Below are positions 45,460 through 57,900 of a stretch of DNA of 64,000 nucleotides, piece after piece (position 1 is the first letter of the stretch; the number at the start of each line of letters is the position of its first letter). The notes under the pieces were generated by a model. The model saw only the letters and a list, made by a program, of their open reading frames with translations, ran no database searches and had not been told where the DNA came from. A program made the position numbers and the translations under genes. The stretch is from contig OX327686.1 in assembly GCA_946807835.1 (NCBI GenBank), positions 4,960,001 through 5,024,000 on the forward strand, in the 5' to 3' direction. Source of the stretch: Ailanthus altissimus (taxonomy: Eukaryota; Streptophyta; Magnoliopsida; Sapindales; Simaroubaceae).

Positions 45460-46014
45460 TCACTCCTCCTGAACAGCATGCATCTCTTTGATCGGGTCCA
45501 AAATCGGCATCCAAGATCGTTTCGGCGACAAACATTCTACGCCCGTTGCCGTTTGTTGAGGGCTTCTCGCCGGCGAATTCCAAGCAGGGCTTACACTTGG
45601 AGTGTGTCTTTTGGGCGAGTTCCCATGAGACTTAATGCTGCTGCTGCTGCTTGATTTTGCTTTCGCTTTTACTTTTGCTTTTGCTTTTGCAGAAGCAGTG
45701 AGTCTTTTCACTGTAGATGCTAAGTCATGAGGAGAAACTTCGCCCTGGATTGCTGAGGCCGGCAGTAAAAAATAAATCCGCCCGGGTTCAAGCACAGTAT
45801 CAGGTTTCAACGACTTTAAGCTGGCCGTTGACAGAAGCTGAGCTGCCGTGAATAAAAAATGCTTCGGCGGCCGACGGGTGACATGGCCGACTGATACAGG
45901 ATAATCAAACTCCTCTACGTAGCCATTCAGATCAACAACTCGTATGTTATCAGTTATTATTGATGATGATGATGATGATGAATGTGATGATCTGAGAAAC
46001 AAGCAACAACCCAT
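45460..46014 (-). CDS. PADRE (DUF4228) domain protein, copy 2, C-terminally altered
   Basis: Single exon, 184 residues, starting MGCCLFLRSS like copy 1. The PADRE region (about residues 19-108) is intact, with IRVVDLNGYVEEFDYPVSVG and LEPGRIYFLLP. The following Ala-Lys and Ser-rich region is two to four residues longer than in copy 1 (extra KVKA). At the end, after ILDPIKEM, the DNA has 4 bp more than copy 1 (CATGCTG where copy 1 has TCC), which shifts the frame and stops after HAVQEE. Copy 1 continues SFRTSESELEESL and beyond, so about 15 residues are lost. Most other differences look like substitutions that keep the frame, so the gene may still be functional. Membrane anchoring by the MGCC start is inferred. 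Confidence 0.87.
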   Translation of the reverse strand: MGCCLFLRSSHSSSSSSSIITDNIRVVDLNGYVEEFDYPVSVGHVTRRPPKHFLFTAAQLLSTASLKSLKPDTVLEPGRIYFLLPASAIQGEVSPHDLASTVKRLTASAKAKAKVKAKAKSSSSSSIKSHGNSPKRHTPSVSPAWNSPARSPQQTATGVECLSPKRSWMPILDPIKEMHAVQEE

Positions 46015-46056
46015 CCTTCTCTTTGTTTTTTTACGTGTTAGATGTGCGAACTGCTA

Positions 46057-46065
46057 TCGTCTATA
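46057..46065 (-). promoter_or_regulatory. Possible TATA box of PADRE gene 2
   Basis: TTATATAG on the minus strand about 45 bp upstream of the start codon. Differs in position from the candidate in copy 1. Confidence 0.3.
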
Positions 46066-46450
46066 TAAGAATAAGAACTAATGACATGTTTCTTGTAACA
46101 CTATTTTATTATCAAATGAATTAGTAACGTAATAATTTGAATGAAAATTTGAGGATTTCTTTATAAATGATTTAGAACTTTGATTGCTCGCTGGCCAACT
46201 ACTTTTGAAATGCCCCTGCCCCTGCCCCTGCGCCTGCCTGCTAGCTAATTCTTGGATTGGTTCTTAATTTTTAAAATCAAACTAATAGGACCCTTATCTT
46301 CTTACATCAGCAGTAGTATTTGCATTTCCTCTCTCTGGGTCTTTATTTTATCCCAACATTTTGTCTTTATCAAATTTAGATCCAGTAGTTACTTGGCATC
46401 TAGAATCTTATGTCTCTACCTCAATCAACAAATTTTGTCTATTATTGATC

Positions 46451-48647
46451 TCAATTTGATCATAGTTATGGTCTATACTATATAGATAGGATCATAATGT
46501 ATTTCTCATTGCCCAAATTACAAGACCTCAAAATACCCTTATGTTATAAGCTGATATCAACTAGGGATCTTTCATCCTATATAGTTATCCAAAATGTTTG
46601 GAACCAATATTACCAACGGTAAGTTTTTAACTGTTAGGGTAATAAACTTTTTTCTATTATTAGCTTAAATTGTTAACATTAAGGAAAAAGATCTCAATAA
46701 TTTTAAAATTTTGATTAACATCCTTATTAAATAATGATTTTTATTTATTTTAACAAAAAAATGACATTTTAATCTTTAAGATTTTAAAAAAAATATATGC
46801 AGACCTCTTTTTTATTATTAAAATATATATAAAAAATTATTACCTAATAAAAATATTAATAAAATTTTTAAAATTTACTTATCCCTTTTATAAAACATTA
46901 AAGGTGCAAAATTCTTTTCCCTTAACATTAATTAACCTTTCTTAATCTCAATTCTCAACGCACCAACTTACTCAAAAGTTGAACAAGTCAATTCATAGAT
47001 CGTGTCAACCAACCATAGCGATAAGATAGATTGTGATCCAACCATGGTGATAAGATAGACTGTGATGTGATTATGGAAGCTAATGACATCTTTAATTAAG
47101 AAAGTTGCGTAATGACAAACACGGTAGCCCCATTGATTGAGTCTTTATTATTATTCTTTAACTTACCTTTCACAGGTCACAGCAAAAATTTAATAGGATT
47201 CCGGATTTCCTATCGTTTAATCCAAATGCCAAATAATTTCAAATTAAAAATAAATAAAGATAATTAAAAAATAAGTTAAATACCATTTTAATCCCCTTTA
47301 TATCCCTTTGAATGGACTCTAATTTTGTTCTGTATCTAAGACTAATTTTGTAATTCAAGTGGCCATATATATTTAATAAATACTGAATCGTTTAATATAT
47401 AGTTTGAAACTTTAGACCGAAAATCTTATAATTTAGGTTAAAACTTGCAACTTGAACAGGTTAAATGTAAAATGCTATTTAAAGCTATTTGATTTATTTA
47501 TGGTCAACTTGCAAAACAATTAATTTAAACTTGAATTTTGTATATAATATAAAGCTTAAAAATATATATGAATATAGTAATATTTTAATTACACAATTTT
47601 GAAATTAACGTGATCCAACCCCACTTGTGAATCATTATTAATAAACCATATTGTCAAAGAAATTTCCCCAAAAATTAAACTCTATTTCACGAGCCAAAAA
47701 AAGAAGGGTTTATTTGATAACAAGCCAATTTCATGCAGAAACAAATTAAAAGGATGACCTTAACAATTGGAGTAGTTGTAGAATCTTGTGATCGAGCTTA
47801 GATTTTTTATGGGTAGTGGACCACCAAACAGTTCATTATGAAAGCCTCACTCACTCACCCCTCTTACTTCAATTATTTACATGTGTGGGGAAAGATTGAC
47901 TTTTCTTAATCAGAAAAGAGATGGAGAAAGAAAAAAAAATTTGAAGAAACCCACAATCAATTAAAAAGAAAAGAGAGTGAAGATGTTGTATTTTAAACCA
48001 AATTTACATTAAAAAGATATTGATTTGGAGGTTTTCTAAATTAATAATTTTATGTAAGATTTTTTTTATTTATTTAAGGTAGAGTTCAAAATATATCAGA
48101 ATTGACAATATAAATTTAACAAGGAATAGAATGTCATATATGATACATAAAGACCGGAGGATCAATGTAAATGTTTAAGAGAGAAAAAAATGTAAGCTAT
48201 CACATAACAAAGTGTGATCTAAGGATAAAAAATACTGAGTTTTTGTATTATTATATATAATTATAAGATTATAATAAATTAGTCTCTCATCTAGATGCAG
48301 CCCATCAATTTTTTATATTTTTCGTGTAATTTAATAATTTTAATGTTTAATGTCCTTTTGCAAAATTTTATAATAAAAGCGCTAAAAAAACAAAACTAAT
48401 AATTTAATCATACAATAAAAAATTATTTTTAAAAAAGTCATTAAGAATAGGAGAGCAACGATTCCAAATTAAGGAGTATCTCACCACTACAAAGAGGGAA
48501 AAGAAATTAAGCCCTCGTGGTTTGTAAGTTTGTTTGCTATAGAATTGCCTTTGAATCTAATTGAACAAAAATGTTGATATTTTATATAAAATCTTTAAAT
48601 AATTCATTTAATTCCTTGTTATAATTGAACTTCAAATGCATGCTATA
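46451..48647. other. AT-rich intergenic stretch
   Basis: No gene recognised. A 29-bp tandem pair (AACCATAGCGATAAGATAGA type) lies at about 47011-47068. Confidence 0.4.
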
Positions 48648-49410
48648 GAGATTGGTGGTTAAAAATCACATTTGAGTGTGGTTTTGAGTTAGAGACTAAT
48701 AAAAATACAAAACAAGATCAAGAACATATAGGAAAGACGAGATTTGAAGTAAAATAGAGAGTTGAAAAGTTGTGACGTCACGATGCCAAATTATTTGTTT
48801 TGAGCTATTTTGACGTCTTTAAGTCAGTTTCAAATTTCTTTCATGCATGAAATTCTATTCCAAGTTGATATAGGATTTCTAGAGACGTTTTGAAGCTTAA
48901 ATAAACCCTTGTTATGCCATTAGGATGTCATGCTGTAGGAAAGTATCGAAGAGGCATAAAAAAGATTGTCAAATAGGAAGGTTAAGAAGTGCTTAAGTGT
49001 TGAGTACACGAGAGAGTGATGTATAGGAAGTGTTTAAGTATTGAGTGCATAAGAAAGTATTGTATAGGAGCGCTTGAATACTGAGTGTATAAGAGTATTG
49101 TATAAACCATTAGAGAACTTATTTTATTATGTATTATTTACAAATCTCTTAAGCGAACTTTGTGATTGTTTTGTATTTTTGTAATCATTGAGTGATTCGT
49201 AATAATCATTGATTAATAAAAGAAGTTAGAATTCTTTTATCCATTATGGATGTAGGTAGTTTGTTAAACCATATAATTTTTATATAACTTGTCTGTAATT
49301 GATTATTTTCTTTATTCATTGTGTTATCTTTACAATTTTTGTATACTTATAGACAAAAACTTCTACAAAAATTCCCTCATGAGCAATAGTATTAAATTGG
49401 TTTCAAAGCT
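48648..49410 (+). repeat. Copia-type LTR with primer-binding site and 41-bp subrepeats
   Basis: Similar in layout to the LTR at 43219 (GAGTTAGAGACTAATAAA near the start). Three 41-bp units with AAGTGTTTAAGTATTGAGTG lie at 48984-49103. A degenerate primer-binding site TTGGTTTCAAAGCT is at 49397-49410. Confidence 0.55.
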
Positions 49411-50811
49411 GAAAAAAAATATAATTTATACGATTCTTAAGTCGTGGATCTAGACTCTCACAGCATAAGCCTAACAAACTCAACACTTGAGCTCAAAAAA
49501 AAGGCAAACACTTTTTAGCTGGAACAACAATAATAACAATTGGAATTAGAGAGCTGGTAAATGGTTCCTAGACTACCTAGAATAATTTTAGATCCACCAA
49601 TACAATATATAAAGAACAAATGGTATGAATTAAAGAGAAATTAAACTATGCTTATGCCATGAGCAAAGAGTCTTTAATTGAATTTCTTAAACTCTACCAC
49701 TAGCAATTTTGTATACATGATTCTCTTATTGATGTAAAATGTATAAGCTACTGTTACATTGAAATGCAAAGCATATTCAAGGAAGTTTGACTTTGTTATT
49801 CTAATTTTATATTAAAGCCATCAATAGCTTCAAGCTCAACCACTCAATATACACCACAAAACACCTATACAACTAAATTAAATACCCTTGTGAACTCATT
49901 TGTGTTCTCTAATATTTTAAGCTCACAAATGCTAAGTACCTGTTATTAAGGTCTCAAGTACTACCTAGTGTAAAAGCTCATGCCTTGGTTAGCTTTATAG
50001 ATGGAAGCAAGCCATGTCTAAGGCTAATGAACATAGAATATATGATGAAAATAATATAATCTTTGTTGAAAATCATAAGTTTTAGGTTTCGATGAGGCAA
50101 GACTAGATTATGAGTTTGTTGTCTTCTTAATAGAGGGGTTGCTTAAGTAGTGGTTGAATGCACTAGCTTACATCAATTTTGGACAATTCTTAAGAGTCTA
50201 TTTTCCTCTCACTTAAAGGCTAGACTCATCCATCTAAATAATATGATTTAGTCAACATAAAAGGAGTCAATACCAAAATGCAATACTATTACTAAATCTG
50301 TCTTAAGGCAACGCAAAATTTACTTGAATGCTAGCATATGCTAAAGAAGGATTGTATGCCCAAAATGTATGTATTACATTAAGAGAAGCATATGTTGCAA
50401 CAACAAACAATGAAGAAGACCCCTCGTGATAAGAATGTCACCAACAACATGAATAACTTAAACATTGAGAATAAATACATGGAAAATCAAAAGCACATAA
50501 TAGGCAATGTTTAAACTTACGATCACTTGCATTAGTTACTCTTCCTTACCTGTACACTCAAAATCACACATTAAATATTCTATCTAAATCAAATGTTTTA
50601 TGTTCCTGAGATAACTAAAAATCTTATCAATATTTCTAAGCTAATAAATAACAATAATATTATAATTAAGTTTAATAAATATTGGCGTGTTGTGAAAGAC
50701 TAGAGACAAGGGAGTGTGTTGCTTTCGAGAGTAGCTAAGAAATGATTATATTAGTTAGAATACTAGCCTGAGTCTATAAACATGTCAACTTTAGTTTCAA
50801 GAATCAATTGA
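49411..50811. other. Probable retroelement leader and internal remnant, unrecognised
   Basis: Lies directly after a primer-binding site, so it should be internal element sequence, but I could not match any Gag or Pol block with confidence. A short segment at about 49735-49775 resembles 61925-61965. Confidence 0.3.
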
Positions 50812-51578
50812 GGGCTCATTTGGTTAACTTTTTTAAATAGAGTTTTTGAAAGTAAAATTTTTAAAAGTAAAGTTTTTTTTTAAAAAAATTATTGATCATT
50901 TGGTTGTCAATTAAACAAACTCTTTTGAAGTACTAGATCGTTTAGTTATATATTGCTAAAAGTGTTTATCTATTATTAAATTATCAAAAATAACATTTAA
51001 TAAAACTTATATTCAAATTCTAAATAATTCAATACTTTTTTATATATAAGTTTAAATTTATTATGTATTTTCTCAAATTCAATTTCTTAAACACAAGAAT
51101 CAAGTAAAATTAATATATTGTACTTAACAAATCAATATACATTATTATGTTTGGTACAAAAATTAAAAATAAAATAATGCTTCTTTTTATTTAAATAAAA
51201 TAAAATAATCAACAAAAAATTTTGTTAGATCCTTGTAAAAATATTATGGTTGTAGAGATACAGAGAATTTGAGATACGATGACTTTGAAGAAAATCTTAA
51301 AAATATATTAGTTCAATAGAGTTTATTTTTATTAAGAGTATACTATAAAAACAAGAAAATTTTATTAAAGTATAAGTGACATAATGCCAATATTAAAATA
51401 AAAAAAAACTATACTCCCAAAAGCTCAAAATTTGAGCTTTTACAAATAGAGACAATATGAGTTTTTAATCTTTAAAAGTTTTTCTTTAATTCCAACCAAA
51501 TATCATTAAAAAAATTTGAAAATAAATTTTGATATTAAAAAAGTTCTTTTGGCCAGTAGAACCCAACTAAATGGGCAC
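50812..51578. mobile_element. MITE-like element with GGGCTCATTTGGTT termini
   Basis: The left end reads AGGGCTCATTTGGTTAACT; the right end on the minus strand reads GGTGCCCATTTAGTTGGGT. These imperfect inverted termini, about 767 bp apart with AT-rich interior, resemble PIF/Harbinger-type MITEs. No clear 3-bp duplication. Confidence 0.45.
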
Positions 51579-53389
51579 CGAGCCTATAATGTTAATATAA
51601 CAAACCCTTAAGGCATCCTAATGTAATAAAAAAATGCAATGTCCTAGAAACTAGATTCCACCCATCAAGATACAATCCAAATGCAATATAAGGTAAGAAA
51701 GGTGGTGCAAAAGCAGCAACAGTAATAGAGAAAAAATCTACCGTAAGTACAATATACTCTAACACACTTTGACTTACTATCTATTATACGTGTGATCTAT
51801 ATTGTAAAGGATCCATCAACATTTCAATATTTCCAACACCAATTACATCAACATTACTTAAATACTCTATGCAGAACTCTATAACTTCTTTCACAATGCA
51901 AGATTTAGCTATATAACAACAATCTCCCTTTAAAGCTTTTATGTACATTTAAAAGGGATACATTTATTGCATGTAGACTAATAAAAAAAAATTATTTCCT
52001 TGATGAGGTGTACTATTAGATGGATCAAAACAATAAAAAAAGGCAAGTATCTTGTTAATAGAGTATTGAAGAAGAAGCATTTTCTTGTAAATGGCATCTC
52101 TGATATACTTTGATAAGCAATCACATATAGTCAATGAAAGTGTTGGCCTAAAAGGTCTTGAAGGTTTTAATAACTCCATATAATAGAGAAAGAATAATGT
52201 TTATAAATCAAAGTGAAAGGATTTGATAGTTTTGGACAATAACAATTTGAAAGTTTTAGACATTTTAACAAAATAAAAGGCAATTACAAGAATTAATCTA
52301 GTAATATATGAAACCAAATTTAAGCATAAGTTTGATGTCAATAAAAAGATAATTTTGTCATCATTCCAAGGAATTTTATAAAAGTCCATTTTACGATAAT
52401 TTTTTTTATCAAGGTCTTAAAGGTTTTAATAGCTCCAATAATAGAGAAAGAATAATGTTTATAAACCAAAGTGAAAGGATTTGATAGTTTTAGACAATAA
52501 CAATATGAAAGTTTTAGACATTTTAACAAAATAAAAGGCAATTATAAGAATTAATCTAGTAATATATGAAACCAAATTTAAACATAAGTTTGATGTCAAT
52601 AAAAAGATAATTTTGTCATCATTCCAAGGAATTTTACAAAAGTCCATTTTACGATAATTTTTTTATCAAATTATTCATTCAAGCATAAGCAGCACGAACA
52701 TTGTAAAGTAGTTTACTAATTTGGTTAAAGTAGATGGCAGTTTCAAATCACCATACTAGTTTTGAAAAGCTTTTCATATTGATTTAAAAGTGGTTGAATC
52801 TGTTTATAAAGTGGGAAACCTTTATATGTCTCAAACGGTCATATTTTTAAATTTCTAAAAATTGTTTGACAATTTTTCAAAGCGGTAAATCGATTTGGAC
52901 ATGAAAAGCATTGTGATAGCTATAAACGACTAATCTCTTCATTTGTTTATAAATGCAAGCTTTATTGAAGTTCAAGATGCAAGAGAAGCACTCTATAGCC
53001 TTCATATCATATGTAAATGATACAAATACTCATTTTTGTATTAAAATTATTATATAAACTCTTTCAAAGAGTTTTTGTCATTTTATATGAATCCTAATGT
53101 GCGTTTAATAGTACCCAATAAAATAATTGGTTTGAAGAATTTAATTAACACCTAAAAGTTAACCAAAAGGTCTTAATAAACAGTTTGAGTAAGTCAATCC
53201 TCAAGCATATTTGCTTTTAGGCATGAATGTTAGCTTGTTCTATCCTTGTTTTTTTAATTTGTACAATACTTACTAGTAGTTTAGTGTACTTTATTTGTTT
53301 TGAATATCTTGTATTTGTTTATAGTTTAAATTATAGAATTAACAATTTACTTTAAAGTATAGAGAATCTTTTCCCTCTTCTTTTTCGAT
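51579..53389. other. AT-rich stretch, possibly the 3' part of CACTA 2
   Basis: Adjoins the TNP2 remnant on its downstream side, so it may hold the rest of that element, but no DUF4218-type block was readable. Contains the 258-bp tandem duplication listed separately. Confidence 0.3.
52154..52668. repeat. 258-bp tandem duplication
   Basis: Copy 1 is 52154-52412 and copy 2 is 52413-52668, with about ten differences. Short mirrored open frames on the minus strand (62 codons each) come from the repeat and have no family support. Confidence 0.85.
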
Positions 53390-53834
53390 GTATCATTCTA
53401 AAGGCATTTTTAAACTTTCAAAAAGTAATTGTTGGATCAGAACCTGACACTCGTGGGACTTAATGCCATACAACTTTTAAGTTTTGCATAAACATACAAT
53501 TTTCTTATATTTGACCAGTAATCATCTGGGATTTCAATTTAGCAAATGGTTTGCATCCTCCTTTCCTCCCTAACAAAGTATAAAATGTTAAGATATCATT
53601 TAATTCGGTTATTTTTAATTGCATGCTATAACTCCTCCTATATGTTCATATCTTAGAAATCCAAACAAGTTGTTTATCCATCATTTGATTTTCCTTTTAT
53701 GTCAAGCAATGTGCCAAAAAAAAGTCTCACATACATTATTTTCAATGTGCATTACATCAAGCACATATTGAACATGAAGGAACTTTCAATATGCAAGGTC
53801 AAAGAAAATAAACCTCTTTTTTTTAGTACAACTC
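53390..53834 (-). pseudogene. CACTA 2 TNP2 transposase remnant, C-terminal side
   Basis: The minus strand reads KKRGLFSLT, MFNMCLM (for the usual H.LDVMHIEKN), FGTLLDIKGKSNDG, then KIPDDYWSNI and LYGIKSHECQVLIQQLL. These are the ordered TNP2 landmarks downstream of the catalytic region. Several frames are used. It joins the portion at 59028-60480 once the copia element is excluded. Confidence 0.8.
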
Positions 53835-54205
53835 TGATAAGTTATTACAATAAAAAGAGAAACAATCAAAAGACTCCAACAAGAATGGCAACTATCAAAA
53901 GGAATTAGAAACAATTTAAAGAGTTTGGAAACAATTCAAAATCTTAAGGACCTAAAAAGAAAGGAATCAAAAGAGTCAATATTTGATTAGAACTCCTCCT
54001 CTTACATTGCTCTAGCCAACAGTATCCTAGCTATATTTATTTCCAAACGGCTAGATTTCTCTAAATAGGAAATGTGTTTAAGTTGTACTTAATAAATCTT
54101 CAAAATAATGGCTAAATAACCATGTATATGTGAAGCACAAATCGTGTAAATCATTTAAGGCTATTTGATACAAAGTACAACTCTATTGTCTTGATTTCTT
54201 CTTTA
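53835..54205 (+). repeat. 5' LTR of copia B
   Basis: About 371 bp; differs from the 3' LTR by scattered substitutions and small indels, roughly a tenth of positions by eye. Confidence 0.88.
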
Positions 54206-54220
54206 TGGTATCGGAGCCTA

Positions 54221-55267
54221 ATGGCCTTATCTTCTTAAAATCCCTCAACCATTGAAACACAGCAAGAACCTAAACTAACCATTCAATCAGTTCACCAATG
54301 CACAAGCTTCATTTCTCTCAAACTCTCATCCAACAATTATCTTGCTTGGCGATCACAAACATATCCTCTTATTGAAAGCCTAGGCTTGGAACATCACATT
54401 GATAATGTTGAAGCCCCACCACAGAACGTGTTCCAGGAAGAGAAAGAAGTCATCAATCTAAATTTTTTGCAATGGAAAAACAATGACAAGTTGTTGATGA
54501 CTTGGCTGAAAGGAATGATGCTTGAAGATATATTAAGCCTTATTATTGAGGGACAAACGGCTAGAGAAGTTTGGCTCTCAATTGAAGAGAAAATGCTTCC
54601 TACATCTAAGGAGCATAAGATATGGTTAAAGGACAACCTCTTCTCTTTCAAGACAGGATCATCAACACTTGAGGATTTTTTAAAGAAATTCAAAGGGATT
54701 TGTAATAGCTTAACAGCAACTGGAAAGGCTGTGTCTGATGAAGACAAGATGTTTCAAATTGGCAGAGCACTTGGAACAAGATACTCTGACTTCAAAACAG
54801 CCATGCTTGCCAAGCCACCTTTACCAACGCTGAAACAATTCATCCTTGCCCTTGAAAATTATGAACAAACAATCATGGCATACAAGGAGAAGTATAAACC
54901 TGATGCTGACCCAAATCAAGCCTTTTACTCCCAAAGAGGTCGTGGAAACACTCAAAGAGGGCGAAATCAAAGAGGACGTGGCAGAGGAAATTATCAAGGA
55001 CATTACCAAAACATTAAAGCAAGAAACAACTATCAATATGGCAACCATCAAGGACATTATCACTACCAAGCTAGTGGAGGAAGAAATAACAACAACAATT
55101 CTCGCACTCTATCAATAAATAACAACAATAAACAAACTAAAGAAGACTCTTAAAATGTCAACACTATTTGTCAAATTTGTGGAAGACAAAAACACACTGC
55201 TGTTGACTGTTGGTTTCGCTATGACACTTTCCCAAATGAAGAAGAAGCCCTTGCAACATTACACTAT
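54221..55267 (+). pseudogene. Copia B gag
   Basis: ATG at 54221 follows the primer-binding site by two bases. The frame has TAA at 54236 (sixth codon) and TAA at 55151, and is otherwise open. Landmarks are LSSNNYLAWRSQ (about residue 42), a Gag core with ARKVW-like AREVWLSIEE and SLEDFL-like TLEDFLKKFK, an RG-rich tract (RGRGNTQRGRNQRGRGRG), and an intact CCHC knuckle CQICGRQKHTAVDC after the second stop. Gag normally forms the virus-like particle. If the early stop is not read through, internal ATG 54386 would give a 255-codon truncated product. Confidence 0.88.
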
Positions 55268-55680
55268 AATGACAACACTGGCCAATAATTCTATGCAGAT
55301 GCAGAAGCAACCTCATACATGACCAATAATCCTGGTAAACTCGATTCAATACAACCTTACAAATGATGTAATAAAATATTCATTGGTAACGGACATAGGT
55401 TAAGTATCTCTCATATTAGAAATAAATTGTTAAAAACATCTCATGGAAACTTAAAATTAAATAATGTTTTAGTTGTTCCAAAGTTAAAGAAATATCTTTT
55501 ATCAATTACTCAATTGACAGATGATTCTAAATGTTTTTTCATTTTTAACTCTAATGGTTTTATTGTCAAGAACAAGGAGAATCAGGTACTCGTAAAGGGA
55601 ACTAGACGTGGCAATCTTTACACCTTGAAAGAAGAAAAGGAAGCAACGTTCACTACAATAAAAGGAATTGGTTTTAACAT
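55268..55680 (+). pseudogene. Copia B protease region
   Basis: The active-site region reads YADAEATSYMTNNP, where D[ST]GA is expected, so the catalytic glycine is lost. It continues with IFIGNGHRLSI and LNNVLVVPKLKKYLLSI. Stops at 55286-55288 and 55364-55366 in the gag frame. Confidence 0.8.
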
Positions 55681-56467
55681 ATGGCATAAATGGCTTGGAT
55701 ATCTGAATCCAAACATTTTACGCAAATTAAAAATGGATGAAAAAATTAAGTTCACTCATTGGACTAAAAATCCTACTATTTGTGTCTCTTGTCAGTTGGG
55801 AAAAAGCTGTAAACTCCCTTTTAGTTTATCAAATAAAAAGTCAGAATTTCCTTTAGAAAAGATCCATTGTGATTTATGGGCACCTGCCCCAATACTTTCC
55901 TCTCAAAATTTTTGATTTTATGTTTTATTTATAGATGACTATATAAGATTTATTTGGTTGTTTCCTCTAAATTGAAAAGCTGACTTTTTTGATACATTTC
56001 GTCAATTCCAGGCGGCAGGTTGAAAATCAACTTGATAGGAAGATAAAGATCTTTCAATCCGAGGAGGCGAATTCTCATCCAATGCCTTTATTCATCATCT
56101 TCAACTATATGGAATTAAAAGACAAATTTTGTGTCCTTACACACCGAAACAAAATGGCGTCTCTGAAAGAAAGCATTGCCATCTAACAGAGACAGCCTTA
56201 ACAATGATGTTTCATGCTTTCCCACCATTGAAACTTTGGATCGAAGCATTTTTAGCTACTGTCTATCTCATTAATAGAATTCCTTTAACCACCCTCAGCA
56301 TGATGAGCCCATATGAAAAACTCTTCAAAAAGGTACCTGATTACAGTGGTCTAAAAATTATTGGTTGTCGATGTTTTCCATACTTACGTGACTACACCAA
56401 AACCAAATTTGATATCCTTGTGTTTTTGTTGGATATAGCCCATCACACAAAGGATAACGATGTTTAA
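55680..56467 (+). pseudogene. Copia B integrase
   Basis: Zinc-binding part NIWHKWLGYLNPNILRKL ... CVSCQLGKS (55676-55810), then the core: KIHCDLWAPAP with the first catalytic Asp (55860), a stop after SSQNF (55913), FIDDYIRF, a frameshifted stretch at 55980-56110, CPYTPKQNGVSERKH (56130) and LINRIPLTTL. Integrase inserts the cDNA. Stops and shifts make this copy dead. Confidence 0.85.
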
Positions 56468-57007
56468 ATCCTAAAACTAATAAAATATATATATCTAGAC
56501 ATGTAGTATTTGATGAGAATGTCTTTCCATTTTCTAACAAAAAATTCACTTCCTTGTAGGATGAGCATACTTTAACAGCATTTCCATATCTTGATGAATG
56601 GATTGCTCCCTCAAAATATTCGGACAGTGACAACATTACTCCTTCAAAAAATTCGCACCATGATAACTACAAAGCGAAAACAAATCCTCCTCTCTTGGCT
56701 CCACTACTATATTTGGGAAATTACAACATATCTACTTTTTCAACTCCTTCAAACTCAAAAAATTTAACGCATTCTCCTTCTTTTTTTCAGGGCAATAATA
56801 TGCAGAACACTAAAGACGTTGAATCCTCTTCAATCTCTAATACAACATTATCACCTCTCTTAATTTCACCACCTTTAGAAAACCAACTTGACTCAAACAC
56901 CATAGAGACTCCTCCCTCAGTAACACTTCCATCAGATTCACCACAAAATACAAATCCAACTACTGCACCATCTCCTAACTATCCTGATATATCAAACAAC
57001 CTTGTGA

Positions 57008-57900
57008 TTGAAATACGCATGGCTACATCGACATTTCAACCACCAACCACCAACCACCAACATCCATCCTATGATTACTAGGAATAAATATAAAGGGAAT
57101 CAACGACTAGCATTTCAAACCACTTCCACCATTACTCTTACTCCCAAAACTTTAAAAACAGCCTTTAAAGACCCACGTTGGGTAGCAGCCATGAAAGAGG
57201 AATTACAAGCCTTACACCACAACCAAACCTGGACCCTTGTCCCTCGACCAACCAACACAAACATTATTGGCTCAAAATGGGTTTATCATATTAAATACAA
57301 AGAAGATGGCAGCAATGACAAATTTAAAGCTTGACTTATAGCAAAGGGGTTTACCCAAGTTCCTGACCTTGACTATAAAGAAACATTCAGCCCCGTCATC
57401 AAACATACCACTATACGATTGGTGATTACTATTGCCACCCAACTTAACTAGACCATGAAGCAATTAGATGTGAGCAATGCATTCCTTCACGGTCACATTA
57501 CAGAAACTATATTAATGGAACAACCCCTAGGATTTATTGACTCTACTCAGCCTTCACATGTTTGCAAGTTAAACAAGTCTCTTTACGGGCTTAAACAAGC
57601 TCCTTGAGCATGGTTTGAATGTCTTACTACCACTCTTCTTAAAATTAGATTCATAATAATTTTTTCATTCTGCCTCTATAATAATTTTAATTCTTATTTA
57701 TGTTGATGGTGTGATCATCATAGGAAATTATAAGCCCACTATTCAGTCTGTCATCAACACTCTTAGCCATCAATTTGCATTAAAAGATCTTGGTACTCTT
57801 AACTATTTCTTAGGTATTGAAATCAAGCGTTTTAATAATGGTCTTTTTCTTTCACAGGCAAAATACACTAAAGACTTGCTCACCAAAACAAAGATGCTAC
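57008..57900 (+). pseudogene. Copia B reverse transcriptase
   Basis: Landmarks are WVAAMKEELQALHHNQTW (57180), SKWVYHIKYKEDG (57275), KGFTQVPDLDYKETFSPV (57345), [12 protein letters not shown] (57460), [10 protein letters not shown] (57580) and YVDGVIII (about 57700). The catalytic YVDD has become YVDG. Stops follow NDKFKA (57332) and elsewhere, and one net frameshift lies between about 57600 and 57711. RT would copy element RNA to DNA; this copy cannot. Confidence 0.9.

Larger units (their letters stand above)
45028..46450. repeat. Segmental duplication carrying PADRE gene 2
   Basis: Direct match to 22437-24020 including the gene and both flanks. The two copies lie about 22 kb apart with transposons between them. 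Confidence 0.85.

Noticed and set aside
48484..48505. CACTACAAAGAGGGAAAAG as possible left terminus of CACTA 2
   Set aside because: Only about ten bases resemble the terminus at 61800, and no matching subterminal repeats are near it.
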